This document shows positions 1 to 11,883 of a stretch of 64,000 nt of DNA, piece after piece. The notes under the pieces were generated by a model. The model saw only the letters and a list, made by a program, of their open reading frames with translations, was not told the origin of the DNA and made no database searches. This stretch comes from Pelomyxa schiedti (Eukaryota; Evosea; Pelobiontida; Pelomyxidae). The position numbers and the translations under genes are program-made. Where the stretch lies: positions 671-64,670 of the forward strand of contig JAHLWZ010000625.1 of assembly GCA_020536535.1 (NCBI GenBank), written 5' to 3'. Numbering within the stretch: position 1 is the stretch's first letter; each line of letters starts with the position of its first letter.

Positions 1-449
<449 letters not shown>

Positions 450-1122
450 ACCAAGGACCACCACCACACACATCAGACAGCTACCGGAAGGAGACGGACC
501 ACAGAGCTTCATTGGGCGGCATGCGGGAAGTTGACAGGAGTCTTGTTGAACGTGGCGAGTAAGGGCTCTATCCCCCCTCCTCTCGTTTCGCGTTGTGCCA
601 CTGGTTTGGCCGACGTGGGACCAGATCGAGTTGGGGGGAAAAGGAAACCCTTTGCCTGCCAAGACACACTCCTTCCCGTGCCTGATGGGGTTCTGGCCGT
701 CTCTGGTTGTTGGCTACAAAGAAAATAATAAACTGTTCTTTTTGTCATTTTTCTCTTCCAGTTTTCTTTCCACTGCCCCGTAAGCTTAGTCTAGGGGAAA
801 GAAGGGCAAAAAACAAGGGTGCCCGTGGCTGGTCACTGTAGAGAAGTTTTCTAACAGTTCCCTTGTGTCTCAGTTGGGATCCTGAATCTTTGGCGGCAAT
901 GCTAAACTTCCGGGAGATGCATCTTTGTCTGCTGTAAGTTGCACCATCACCGAAGCTCTACATTCTTTACCCCTGGTCTGTTGGACGGCAATGACACTGT
1001 ATCAAATGGGTGAAACGTCCGATCCATGTTGACCTCTGGTTTCCCACAGCGGGAAAGAAAATAAGCCAGAAACCAAGTTTTTTCTTTTTCTTTTTTTAGT
1101 TCCAGAACAAATAGACATGGCT
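450..1122 (+). other. Actin 3' UTR and spacer
   Basis: This follows the actin stop. A canonical AATAAA polyadenylation signal lies at 727-732. The stretch to about 772 is repeated almost base for base after the second actin end (to about 11532), so the whole 3' UTR was duplicated with the coding end. From about 780 to 1122 I see no gene. Confidence 0.7.
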
Positions 1123-3376
1123 TTATGAAGAGCCGAACGAGAACCACTTGCGGCCTGTGGATGTCGAAACAGGGGGGCCACTGGACGAAGGGGCAGAAGG
1201 GGTTGATGCAGTTGCTGGAGAAGCCGCGGTCGTGGTGGCTGCCCTGGTGGTTATCATGCTGAGAGCGGCTTGCTCTTGTTGTGCTTGTGCTTGGTCTCGC
1301 TGGGCTTGGGCCTCTTCCGCGGTGATCCACTTGGTGTATTCTACAGAGTACACCAGAGTCTGTACTGTATGCGGGGAGGTCTTGAACTATTTGTGGGGTG
1401 TTAGTGTTTGCAAAATCTGAGGTGAGGAAGTAGGGGCACCTCAAATAGACAGTGTGTTGCTGGATTGCCAAGTTTAGTGGGAGTGATGGCTGTGTTGTTA
1501 AGGAAACAGGCACCAACCACCCATTCATTCCAGCGTGGTTGCAGAGGCTCAAATCTAACCTGGGGGTTTTTAGATTAAAGGTGGTTGCTAGGAAGAAAAA
1601 AAAATACAATTTTGTCAGCCCCTTCCTTTCGCTTGTCTTTAACAATTAATTGCATGGTTTCAGAAAAAATATGATCTCGTTTGTTGACTGTATTGTCAAC
1701 TTTTTTGTATAACACCTGGGGGCAGTTTATTAACAACATGACTATAAAATTGAGGTAAGTCACCTCCAAGAAAGTGCACGGTTCAAGGGCAAGTCGAATA
1801 AGTCCACCTGAGGCAGTGTGTGCAATGCTCCTTGAGGCTGCAAAATTCTCTAGGCCAAGAGTGGTATCACCCCACTTGTGCATTGACAATATGCTTCCTT
1901 GAGGAAGTGTGGTCTCACCATATTTGTTGTTCAGATTCTCAAATTCTAACACTGAGGAAACCTGTTGTAGTGTTGGGAACTTTGGGCAAACACACGTTAC
2001 AGGTGAACACACCGACATGGGATAGTAGTCCGAACTACTCCTGTCAATGTCGGGATACTTCCGATATTTAAATTGGTTGGCGGCATAGAGTTGGCTCTGC
2101 TGATGAATCACAGTGTAAAGCCTAACTGGGATTACAGCCTCGAGGAAAGGAATAGTTGTTGTTCCCTGTTAGCGATTTTAGCATTTTTCTAACCATCACC
2201 CACTTACCTCTGGGATGTCGATAAGACGATTCAGTGAGTAGGTCTCAGTGACACGGGATATTGTGGCTTTTCTTTTTTGCCTCTTTGATGACTCAAAAAG
2301 GCTACTTTTACTAAATCTTTCGGATGAGGGCGCGTCATCATAGGATGACGGTGCAGAAGTAAATTCAGTGAGCGCTGCTAAAGAGGCTGTATAATCGCAT
2401 CCACAACTATTTGTTAATGTATCTGTTCAATGCGCGGTCAGTAAACCAATAATAGATAAAATTTCACATACAAGTGCCAAAGAAAGTCATCTCTGTGGCG
2501 TTGGCATTTAAAACTGCATGGTAACTAGCATTCCACGAAATACCAGTTGTAGTATACTTAACGGCCAACTACATACATCAATTATAAAACCCCCACAGTT
2601 TACACTAAACCTCATGCTGTTGTGATGTACTCCTTGTGCTCAACGATCCAGAGACATATGGTACATTGAAAAATGCAGATGGAGGGGTACTGCTATTCAA
2701 TTTTACATTCACGAGCGTTTCCTTTGACAAAACCATATTTCCAATTGTGTTCTCAGTGGAGGCAGAAGCTGAAGAGGATGATGGAATAGAAACTAATAAA
2801 ACAGCGTGTGGTCCTTGATCTTCAATGGAGACAAGGACTCCACGTTTCCATGAATTATCTTTGAGATCACTTGCAGTTTGGAATTCAATCTCCTAGATCT
2901 CCTAGTCAGAAACAAAACTGGAAATCATAAGGGGCGCTCACTCTATTGATCTGAGACTTGAGTATAGAAGTTGCATTCGCAGGAGGACAAGGACTTCCCA
3001 TAGAGTGATTTACAGAAGCAGGGTCAGTCAAGGACCTAGAGAATGTCACATCGTCAAAGTTTAATTATTCGTTTTCTTGACCGTACCTCACAGTTAAATG
3101 AGAGACTTTGGTAGGTACGGGAGTTAGTACGAATTCTCCAGCGCTACCCACCATTACATTGGTTTTCTAAACGTCATCAATTAAGAAATTAAGACTACAC
3201 AAAACGAAGGAAACTAAACCTGATCAACCAAAGTCTGGATCTCAGCGTTTCCACGAGGAATAGTAAGAGCAGTCCTGGAGTCCAAAGACGGCGGAGATCC
3301 CGACTTGGACTCGTGGATCCGGAGCTCGAATCTGTCTCCGCTGCCACAACAACAACAACCGACGACATGCTTTGAC
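1123..3376 (-). CDS. Unrecognised multi-exon protein
   Basis: Read on the minus strand, several exons join in frame across short introns. The segments include DRFELRIHESKSGSPP, TNVMVGSAGEFVLTPV, an exon at about 2900-2600 with VLVSIEDQGPHAVLLVSIP, one with SRVTETYSLNRLIDIPE, and one near 2150-1760 with LEFENLNNKYGETTLPQ. The C-terminus (1353-1123) is Gln/Ala rich, then Ser/Thr/Pro rich, and ends KWFSFGSS. Donors such as GTTTAG, GTACGG and GTAAGT pair with nearby AG acceptors. The 5' end is unclear: an upstream frame reaches back to about 3659, where it would overlap the start of the plus-strand gene. I recognise no domain. A hydrophobic segment is not evident, so an intracellular protein is likelier than a membrane one. 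Confidence 0.5.
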
Positions 3377-3657
3377 GGTAAAGTTTTTAGTTTTGTTTTG
3401 TTTTGTTTGTTGTGATCGAATGTGATGAAAAAACGGTTAAGAAGCGCAGGCGTCTGGGGGGTTTCAGAGAAATAGAATTGTTGGCCCCATCCCAGTAAAT
3501 ATGTGGTGCTCTAGAAGAGTTGGAATAGAGCTCATCTCTAAGAAGAACTGAACTGAGCCAGGTACTTCGCCATTCCGCCAGCCCATCAAGCCCAATTTGG
3601 GGAACCCAACGTTCTTTTTCGCCACAAAAATAAATAAAAAAAAGGTTATCGGTGTTC

Positions 3658-5726
3658 ATGAAGTGGGGTTTTGTATCACCTCGTGGCCTGGGCTACACCC
3701 AGTCCCGAGCAGATTGTATTATTATTATTCTTGCCACACTGCTCCTCTCAGTCTCACAAGCACATCTCCCATCATCAGCGACAGCCTCTGGGCGCGCTCC
3801 CGCCGCCGCGGGCACCTCGTGCACGTACGTAGGCTACGGCGGGTTCTTCGACAGCAACCAGCGGACGTTCCAGACCGCACTTGTGGGACAGGACATCCTG
3901 GTCGAGGTCCACGCCTACTCCCTCGGGTTCCTGCACTTCACCGAGCACGCGGACGGCGCCTCCCTGTGCGACTTCTCGCTCTCGAACCCCAACGGCTGGA
4001 CCGTCGCCCAGCTCAAGACGTCCACGGACCCCTGCGCCCAGAACGTCACCAAGACCTTCGACGCGGCCGAGTACGAGGCCCACTGCGGGTCCCTGTCGAC
4101 GACCGAGACCGGCGAGTCGCTGCGCACGACAGCGGAGGACGTATCTGTAAACCTGTGGTACAACAAATTGCCGAATGGCGACGACTATTACGTGAACGCC
4201 AGCGCTGTGTTTCAGACTGTACGCAAAATTTCAAACGTCAATTCCAATGAGAACTAAATAATCATATTCTCACACCAGTATAAGACAAACATATAAATAT
4301 TTATATATATAGATTGGTTCTCTCGTTTTCATTTGTGATCTGTTTTTTTTTAATTCCCATTAACTATGTGGAATTCACTGTGTTTGGGTTGGGGGCGGTT
4401 TGAACAGACCCTGTTGCTTCAGACAAGCGTAAATTCTTCGCTGATCGCATATACTGTCACGCCACTTGCCTGTGGTGCTGTAGTTTATGGCACCTCGGGT
4501 GTCTATGGGGAAAACATTTTTGCAAATATCATGGCTCAAGTCACAGCCCCATACTTCATTACTGCGATTGAGTCTATACCTATAGCTATTCCTTCAACCC
4601 AGTATGCTGCAACTGTTCTGACAACCGGCATTGATCACGTGGAACATGGGTACTCCTCAGCATTTGGTCTGCTAACTTCCATTCCCAGACAAGGTAACCT
4701 ACTTTAGGATTTGGTTATCCTTAACACATACTAGATTGCTATTGCTATGGCAACTTCACTGTGAAGTTCTATCTGAGCTGCTCTCCTTATGACGCGTCTT
4801 GTGATACAGCTGTCCTTGCGGCCAACCCATTCTTCCTTACTAATATTCTTGTGGCAGTACCAAGCTGTGCTATGCAGTACCAATCCTCGTCAGCTGCTTT
4901 GACCATAATAACATACAACGAGGATGATGAAGTGGACCTTTCATTTATGTCTGGCGACAGTGTGTTCTCAATCATAAAACTCCCAGCCTAATAAATATTC
5001 TCCAGGAATCAAAGTTAGCGAACAGATTTCTGTAGAAAACGGCCTTACACCTGCAGGCAACTGCGAATGCTCTACCACCTTAATGGTCTACGACTGGGCT
5101 GGCATTCTTCAGAGTAACTTTTCTGATGTGCAGAATGATAGAAGATTCTCTCCCGTAACTGTATCTGTTGAACCTCTTCTGAATGAATTTTGGTTTGTAC
5201 CCTTTTTCCCCTCACACAGCCAGGATTGCTCACCAGACTCATTTGCAGGATAACCCTTGATTCAGACCTTTTTAACTCTCCCAACGGGAATGTAATATCT
5301 CTGTTTGGCAAATGTGTTATCAACTGGGACGACGAAGAGGAGGCCGAAGCTCACGGCACCCAGAACCTCCGCGCCGACTCGGAAATCCCAGCTTCAACCC
5401 AAGGCTACATGTCTCTGTCAGTTGCTCCCACAGGGGATGTTGACCTCTCGTGGGTCATTGCCCTGTGTGCTTGTGGTGGTGCTGCGGCCGTAGTCGCATT
5501 CGCTGTACTGGCTTTTGTAATTTACAAGAGACGGCACAAGGTCCCGCAGGTCATAGTGGATGTACCATCTCAAAAACCCCACCACGAAGAGAGTGTAAGC
5601 ACGATTTGTAGTTCAACCACCCCACCTCCAGCACCAACCACCACCGTGACTATTGCCAAAGCCAATTTCGCTCTCCCGCGAGTACCCACCAACGGTACAC
5701 ATGTCAACTATGGTACCAATTCGTAA
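3658..5726 (+). CDS. Type I single-pass membrane protein, unrecognised ectodomain
   Basis: Six exons (3658-3667, 3713-4218, 4423-4693, 4735-4959, 5006-5192, 5249-5726) add to 1677 nt, a 558-residue protein. The tiny first exon joins to DCIIIILATLLLSVSQA, giving a good signal peptide. Without that splice the hydrophobic run sits too far from the Met. The ectodomain has scattered Cys pairs and several N-x-S/T sites. Near residue 470 a long hydrophobic segment (VIALCACGGAAAVVAFAVL) is followed by KRRHK, the expected stop-transfer signal. The cytosolic tail is Pro/Thr rich. The role is unknown; a surface receptor or adhesion protein is a guess from topology. The extreme 5' end is the least certain part. 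Confidence 0.72.
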
Positions 5727-5781
5727 TGTAAAAAATAATTTCTTTCCGGTATGTGTTTGTTCACAGGACCGTCACGGCCAA

Positions 5782-7169
5782 TCATAGTTTTGCCAGAGAC
5801 TTCCCGGTGTTGGAATCACAAATGAAAGCTGCAAGAAGTGTAGTTGCACCTGATCCACGGTTGGTTGTCCTCGGGCCAGCTTGCACAGCACAGATTGCAG
5901 TGGACCCAGTGGTATCAACTCCATTGCTTATCCAAAACGGAACACTACGTTCATAACTGGAGAGGGCACTCAAGTTGTAAGCACTATAGACCTCACACAC
6001 TGGGTGAGATCCCGGAATTCCCCGCCACCAGGCAGCGATGTGGTCAGGATGGATCAAGGCGAGGTGTTTGCAGTTCACCGGAGGGAAAAGCTGCTGACCT
6101 GATGTGATGTTGTACACACTGCGCCATGAACTCAGGATGTCCCTGTGGAGAGTATTGGCCTGCTGATTCAAGAGGGCCACATTTTGTTTTGGCTCGTGTG
6201 GTAGCAACACCAGCCTCCCTGGTTCCAACTGCCACCCCACGTTCAATGCTCTTCTCGAGGCCGACGAACGAAACCAGTGCGTGATCATGCTGGTAATCGC
6301 AAGAGTCGAACGGAGAAGCTTGCGGCGTCCACGGTTAGAGGAAGATCGAGTGGCATGGCCCTCAATCAGCCACGTGTGCCGTGAGCTGAACATTGGTGTT
6401 GTTACTGCGAATCGCGTTCCTTGGGGTGTCACATTGTTGTTTTGCCAATCTTCTTGTTCACTGGTGGTACTGCAGCGACAGCTGCACGTATAAAATTGGG
6501 GACACAAAAAAAGAGGAGCATTGCCGTGCTAAAGGGGAGAGAGGGTGATCGAGGAGACGTGACGACTCGGCGCGGGGCGATATGTTGCAGGTGGCCTGGC
6601 CAAGGAAAACCCTCTCCATTGGGCACCTCTTGGCTTCATCTCTCATCACCACACCCTCCCCTTTGTGGGTGTGGTTCTTTGTCATCTTGTGGGGCTCAGC
6701 AGCTGCGTCATCCATTTGTCTGCGACCCAACCCATTTTTATGCCTTGACAAGGTTGTACCTGGGTGAGTCGAATTCTCAAGACCCCACAGTGTAGCCACG
6801 GAAACTCACTCTTGACCTCACTTGAAGAAAGTCAATACGAGGTTGAATTCCTTCTCTCCTTTCCAACCCCTGGCTCACAGTTCCTCAGATGCTGTGGCCG
6901 ACAACTCTGAGGCACGTGTTGTGTTGCTATTTCGGATGGTTCTGGAAGCCTCATCAGTGTTATGATTGGAAAGGACCTTTGACCCCAAAATGGAATGGGA
7001 AAGCACAAGGGTGCATTTATGAAACTGAACATAGTTCCCATTTGGCGAACGCAATCGCTAACACTGTGATACAATGATGATAAAAACCCCGAGGTAATGA
7101 GGTTACACTCACTTGTTTTTCCAACTTTGCACAGAGTCGGAGTTCGTGCCACTTCTCCCGAGACCTCAT
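5782..7169 (-). CDS. Unrecognised multi-exon protein
   Basis: The ATG at 7169 opens MRSREKWHELRLCAKLEKQ and meets a strong GTGAGT donor. The next exon (acceptor ...GTTAG) gives RLRSPNGNYVQFHKC and continues to LSATASEEL, then a GTGAGC donor and EVKSEFPWLHCGVLRIRL. Further exons carry TAMLLFFCVPNFIRAAVAAV, then HDHALVSFVGLEKSIERGVA, and the last coding stretch ends NTGKSLAKL with the stop at 5782. A 241-codon open frame here cuts across several of these exons and is probably not the real product. No family is recognised. The middle junctions (about 6800-6300) are not settled. Confidence 0.45.
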
Positions 7170-7800
7170 TGGCTCCTGCAAGCGGTTACAGTTTCGCACA
7201 CAAAATTTGTGCTTCTACTGGTAAATGCACCCTGCTGCCAAATACAACCGAAGTAAAAAAAAAAAGGCAGCTCATATCATAATATAGAGTGTCAGAGAAA
7301 CCAAGTGAAACAAAACATTTCAACACTGGAGCAGCCGCACGCAACAAAAGCACAAACAGTGGAGCCCTACTCAGTACCATGTATTTTCTTCACTACCTCT
7401 CACATTAAGTTTAATAATTAACTCCAGATTATTGATTCCCTTAGTGTTAATGGATTTCTATGCATGTGATATCTCCAGTGCCACGTTCAATCTTGCAACT
7501 GATTCTCTTTCTTGGGGGGAAGGAATTGGCGCCACAGAGTGTGTGAGAGTTGTCAATCATTTATTTCTCTGTCAACCACAGGTTCGATTCTCACCCACAG
7601 GTTCGATTCTCACCCACAACAGATATTCCTCCAGTTCGAGCTTCCGCACAGTTGAGAGTTTTGATCAGTGTGGTCCTCACGGTAGTCGCTGCGTTGTGTA
7701 ATTTCGTTGAACACGTTCTATTTGAGGTCCTACAATTAAAGGACGACGCTTGTTGAACAACAAAACGAAACAAAATTTTGGTTTTTTTTTGGTCATTCGA
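7170..7800. other. Spacer without clear gene
   Basis: The open frames here are short and none joins convincingly to a neighbour. The only notable item is a tandem 19-bp repeat at 7581-7618. Confidence 0.5.
7581..7618 (+). repeat. Tandem 19-bp repeat containing a tRNA B-box-like core
   Basis: Two exact copies of GGTTCGATTCTCACCCACA stand head to tail at 7581-7599 and 7600-7618. The core GGTTCGATTC matches the internal B box / T-arm of tRNA genes. No A box, acceptor stem or D arm can be paired around it, so it is not called as a tRNA. Confidence 0.7.
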
Positions 7801-10554
7801 TTACAGAGAATTGTTTAGGTTGATGGCTTCTAAGGACTCTATGGTCTTGGCCCATTTCGCTTCCATCTGTTTTAGTTTGATGAGAGGGATAAAAGAAACT
7901 GAAGAACACACTATTCGGTGGTAATCCCTTTGCTGCAGGGCATAGGAATGTAGTGCACTTATTCCATCACTGAGCCGGTCGTGGTGCATGCGGTTGAGCT
8001 CGGCCATGAAAATTCCGTTATGAGCTTCAGAGGATTCCTTTGTTGACTCCAGCTTCTTTTCAACTTCATACCTGGGAGCGTTTTTTTTGATTGTATAACT
8101 GAGGAAAAATCACTTACACAGCTCTGGCTCGCTCTACACTAGCATCTGAACTATTGTCCGCTTTCAGTTTTCTATGTGTCTCTTCTAGTTTTTGGTAGGA
8201 TGCTTCAGCTGCATCACGTACTTTGACAGTTTCCTGAGATAAAAATCAATTCTGGTTTCGGGGGGAAAAAAAAGAGTACCAAGAAAGAGAGTAAGACGGC
8301 AGCTGAATCTTTTGTATAGTCGCAAAAAAAAGTAGAGTTTTCTGGCTGTTTTGGCATTTCAATAAGAATTCAAGTACAATACGATAATAGACAAACTGCA
8401 GATTTATAAGCCATTGACTCAGAGTGATAGATGGAATTCATTGTAACGAGAACTTCATTGAAGGCACTACATTGGGGACAGTCTTTTCGCCAACAGGGTT
8501 CCACTTGAAGTTGTTCAAGACGTTCCACAAACCTATCCAACTCACTGGCAAGGGCTTGAAAGATTAGAACATTCAAGTGCTATTGTGGCAAACACACCAG
8601 CCCGTTTTGTTTGAATGGCAAAGTCAGCTTCATTTATTGCCATAAGGGCCCTCTCGAACTTGGATGAGAATTTCCTAAATGACTCTAACTATTGGAGTCA
8701 AAAATGTAAGCCAAAAACGAAGTTGCAGCTGACCTCCAAACCACATTGCTCCATGTGTTCATGAGTTGTATTGGCAATATCAACTTGAAGTGGGAATTTT
8801 TCTCCAATTTCTCTGCACTCCTTTTCCATTTTTCTCTTCCAGGGTTTCCACTGTATTGCAGGAGTAAGAATAAAACAGGGTAAAACTAAAATATTTCATT
8901 TTTCCATACTTGGGGTGTATCTGTCAAAAACCCTTGAAAAATCACACTAAAACGAATAGCTGGATGTTTGGCACATAAATTAATGTATCTTTCAAGATGT
9001 TTTCTGCGGGATTCAATAAAATTATTATCAAATCGACCTGTTTGATTTTCATGCAGTTAGAAGTCTCTCCTCTGGAGCAGTCATAAATAAGAAACACTAA
9101 AAGAGGGAAAGTCACCGGAAATTTGTTTGTCTGGGAGACCGGGAAGAACAAGAATTGGAAAATGTTCTTGAAGTCTGGCATGCAGCCACAAGAAGTGTTT
9201 AAACCTGGAATTGTCATCTTGAATAGACCAAACGCAGTTGTAAACCTTCTTTCAACGGTTTTACCGTTGGGTAGTGTAATAATATAAAATGTGGCTTTCT
9301 TTAATCCAGAGAACTTTGCTTTTGTTTCTCCCACAGTCAAAGAAACTGATAGTGGTTCTAGGGAATCACTCCACTCATGAGAATTCTTTTTGTTTTGTGA
9401 TCAGTATTGATAGAAACGCATTCAGAGTCACATTAATACAATACAGTGGTTCTGTCGATCTTACAGTCCACCTTCTTTCGTCTGATGGTGGTGGGGTTGT
9501 TGAAGAGAGTGGGGGTGATGTGGAATGTACTGGGGGCTTAGGACTTGATGGAGGTGCGGCCTTTGAATTAGGGGTATTTTTGCCAGTAGTATTTCTTGGC
9601 GGCGGCGGTTCAGGTGGAGTCTGTTTGCTAGATTTACTGAGATCTGCATTCGTGCTACTAGTAGTTGCAGTGCTCCCCAATGTAGTGGTTGAATCTGTGT
9701 TACTTGGACTTTTTGAACGGGAAATGTTGGCAGGTTGTGCCGCAGACAAGGCAGTTACCTTGGTTGGAGCTGGTTTTGGTGGGGCTGGTTGTGGGCGGGG
9801 CTTTGTACTGCTACTTGTGGTTGTAGTAGCACAATGCAAGGGTGGAGTTTTTGGAGATTTGGTGGTTGTTGTTTTAGATACTGTCTGTGACTGTGCAGGT
9901 GTTGTGGCAACTTCTCGGGGAGGAAGTGCTGGGGCAATTGGGGTCACTTCTCGTGGAGGGAGTGTTGGTGCCTGCACTGGTGCTGGCTCCACAACCAATG
10001 GTGGCACATCAGGCAGTATTTCAATGAATTCTATTGGGACAAACCCAACTTTCCCATTTAACTCAGCTTCCACCCATTCAGGTGATTCTGGTAGTCGAAC
10101 AAATGTGATCATATCCCCAACCTAATAATTATAGGCAGAATAGAATATCACACTTCCAAATAGTGGTGAATTGAAAGCAAACCTTTACAGGTAAATCCTC
10201 ATCAATGTCAGAGTTGTAATCAAATTTCACGCGTGCCTTGCGCGGCAACTTGTCTTCTTCCTGTTGAATTAATTTCACGAAATTGGAGGGGAAATATCCC
10301 ACTCTGCCATTCAGCTCCCCTGTAGATATTAAGTTGGACTCACGGAAAGGAAGGCCACTTATGGGACGCACGAAAACAACAAAGGCAACAAACAAACCTT
10401 CCCACCAGTCCGCAGAGCCAGTATCAGTGTTTGTTATTTTGATGGTGTCGCCGGGTGCAAATGGCAGCTCAGTCTCAGCCTCGGGCACATTTCCTGTCAC
10501 TGCCTGGGCGTACATGTTGTGCAACAACACAGCGCTGCTTTTCCCTTCTGTAAA
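7801..10554 (-). CDS. Sorting-nexin-like protein: SH3-SH3-Pro-rich-PX-like-BAR-like
   Basis: Minus-strand exons encode two SH3 domains near the N-terminus. The first carries ELPFAPGDTIKI, ADWWEG, ELNGRVGYFPSNFVKLI. The second carries VGDMITFVRLPESPEWVEAE, ELNGKVGFVPIEFIEIL. A Pro/Ser/Thr-rich linker of about 200 residues follows. Next come a segment with YIITLPNGKTVERRF that resembles the start of a PX domain, and C-terminal alpha-helical exons with heptad-like spacing that end EAINLNNSL at 7801. This order matches the SNX9/SNX18 family, which binds phosphoinositides and curves membranes in endocytosis and macropinocytosis. That family has one SH3; two here is unusual. The PX part is short and divergent. 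The extreme N-terminus upstream of the first SH3 is not resolved. Confidence 0.72.
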
Positions 10555-11001
10555 AAACCAGAAGAAACAAGTTTGATTGATTACCGTGATTTCGGGTGAA
10601 TTCTGATGTTTGGAAGGCGGAATACCATAATCCAAAAAAAGGGCGCCGCCCGGCAGCAGCGGATGAGTAAATAATTCAATTTTCTGGTACAGATTTGGCA
10701 GTTCCCCTTTAAAAAAAAATTCGAAAATCAGTTTTGAATTTTTTTTCCTCTTCTTTTTGGACTTCGACGCCCAAACGATCTTCCTGAACCCTTCCGTCCC
10801 CCATGAGAAAAGGACCAAATGTTATTTTACTGTGAAATGATCAGTCCGGCAACAGATCCAAAAAAAAATCATTCAAAACTGCATTTTGGGGGGATTGACG
10901 CGTTTGGTGCGGGTCGATGCAGGCACAACATCGAACAGCTGCGTACCACGCGAGAGTAAGCAGTTTGGTATTAGCACGTCAAGCTAAACACCAAAAACTT
11001 T

Positions 11002-11101
11002 NNNNNNNNNNNNNNNNNNNNNNNNNNNNNNNNNNNNNNNNNNNNNNNNNNNNNNNNNNNNNNNNNNNNNNNNNNNNNNNNNNNNNNNNNNNNNNNNNNN
11101 N
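11002..11101. other. Assembly gap, 100 N
   Basis: Exactly 100 ambiguous bases, the usual placeholder for a join of unknown length. The bases on its right edge fall inside an actin coding region. Those on its left (to 11001) show no actin coding sequence, so most of the second actin gene is missing. Confidence 0.99.
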
Positions 11102-11207
<106 letters not shown>

Positions 11208-11883
11208 ACAAAGCACCACCACCACCCACACTTCAGACAACAACCGGAAGGAGACGGACCACAGAGCTTCATTGGGCGGCATGCGGGAAGTTGACAGGAG
11301 TCTTGTTGAACGTGGCGAGTAAGGGCTCTATCCCCCCTCCTCTCGTTTCGTGTTGTGCCACTGGTTTGGCCGACGCGGGACCAGATCGAGTTGGGGGGAA
11401 AAGGAAACCCTTTGCCTGCCAAGACACACTCCTTCCCGTGCCCGATGGGGTTCTGGCCGTCTCTGGTTGTTGGCTACAAAGAAAATAATAAACTGTTCAT
11501 TTGTCATTTTCTCTTCCAGTTTTCTTTCCACCCATTTCTTCGAGAAGATGCGTGTAAGGCCCGTTCTTGCAAGTCCGAAAACCCACTGAAATCGAGTGGA
11601 GACGCAGAGCTGTGACACTCTGCTTGTTTTTCGATCAACTTTGGTTTCTTTAGGTCTTACAGTTGTGTTTCCCGTGATATCTCTTTCCATCAAGGAGAAA
11701 TTCCAGAGAAGAGTTTCACAAAGCAGTGCCACTGGCTCTAGTTCTTGAACCTTATTGCATAAGTACGTTGATTCAGCCACTACTTCCCTTATGCGAAGTT
11801 CCCGAATTCACTGAATAGCAACCCTGTTCGTCGCCGAAAAAAAGGGTGCCGCACTATCTGAAAAAAGCCACAACACTCCTATG
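11208..11883 (+). other. Second actin 3' UTR and spacer
   Basis: The stretch is homologous to 450-772 until about 11532 and then unique. The first copy and this one differ only by scattered substitutions and small indels. I see no separate gene between 11533 and 11883. Confidence 0.6.

Noticed and set aside
5782-6507. Single 241-residue minus-strand protein
   Set aside because: Parts of the frame are less protein-like than alternative frames linked by GT-AG introns, so a spliced gene to 7169 fits better.
7524-7618. tRNA gene ending in the GGTTCGATTC repeat
   Set aside because: The T stem does not pair, no A box lies at the right distance, and no acceptor stem can be drawn without mismatches.
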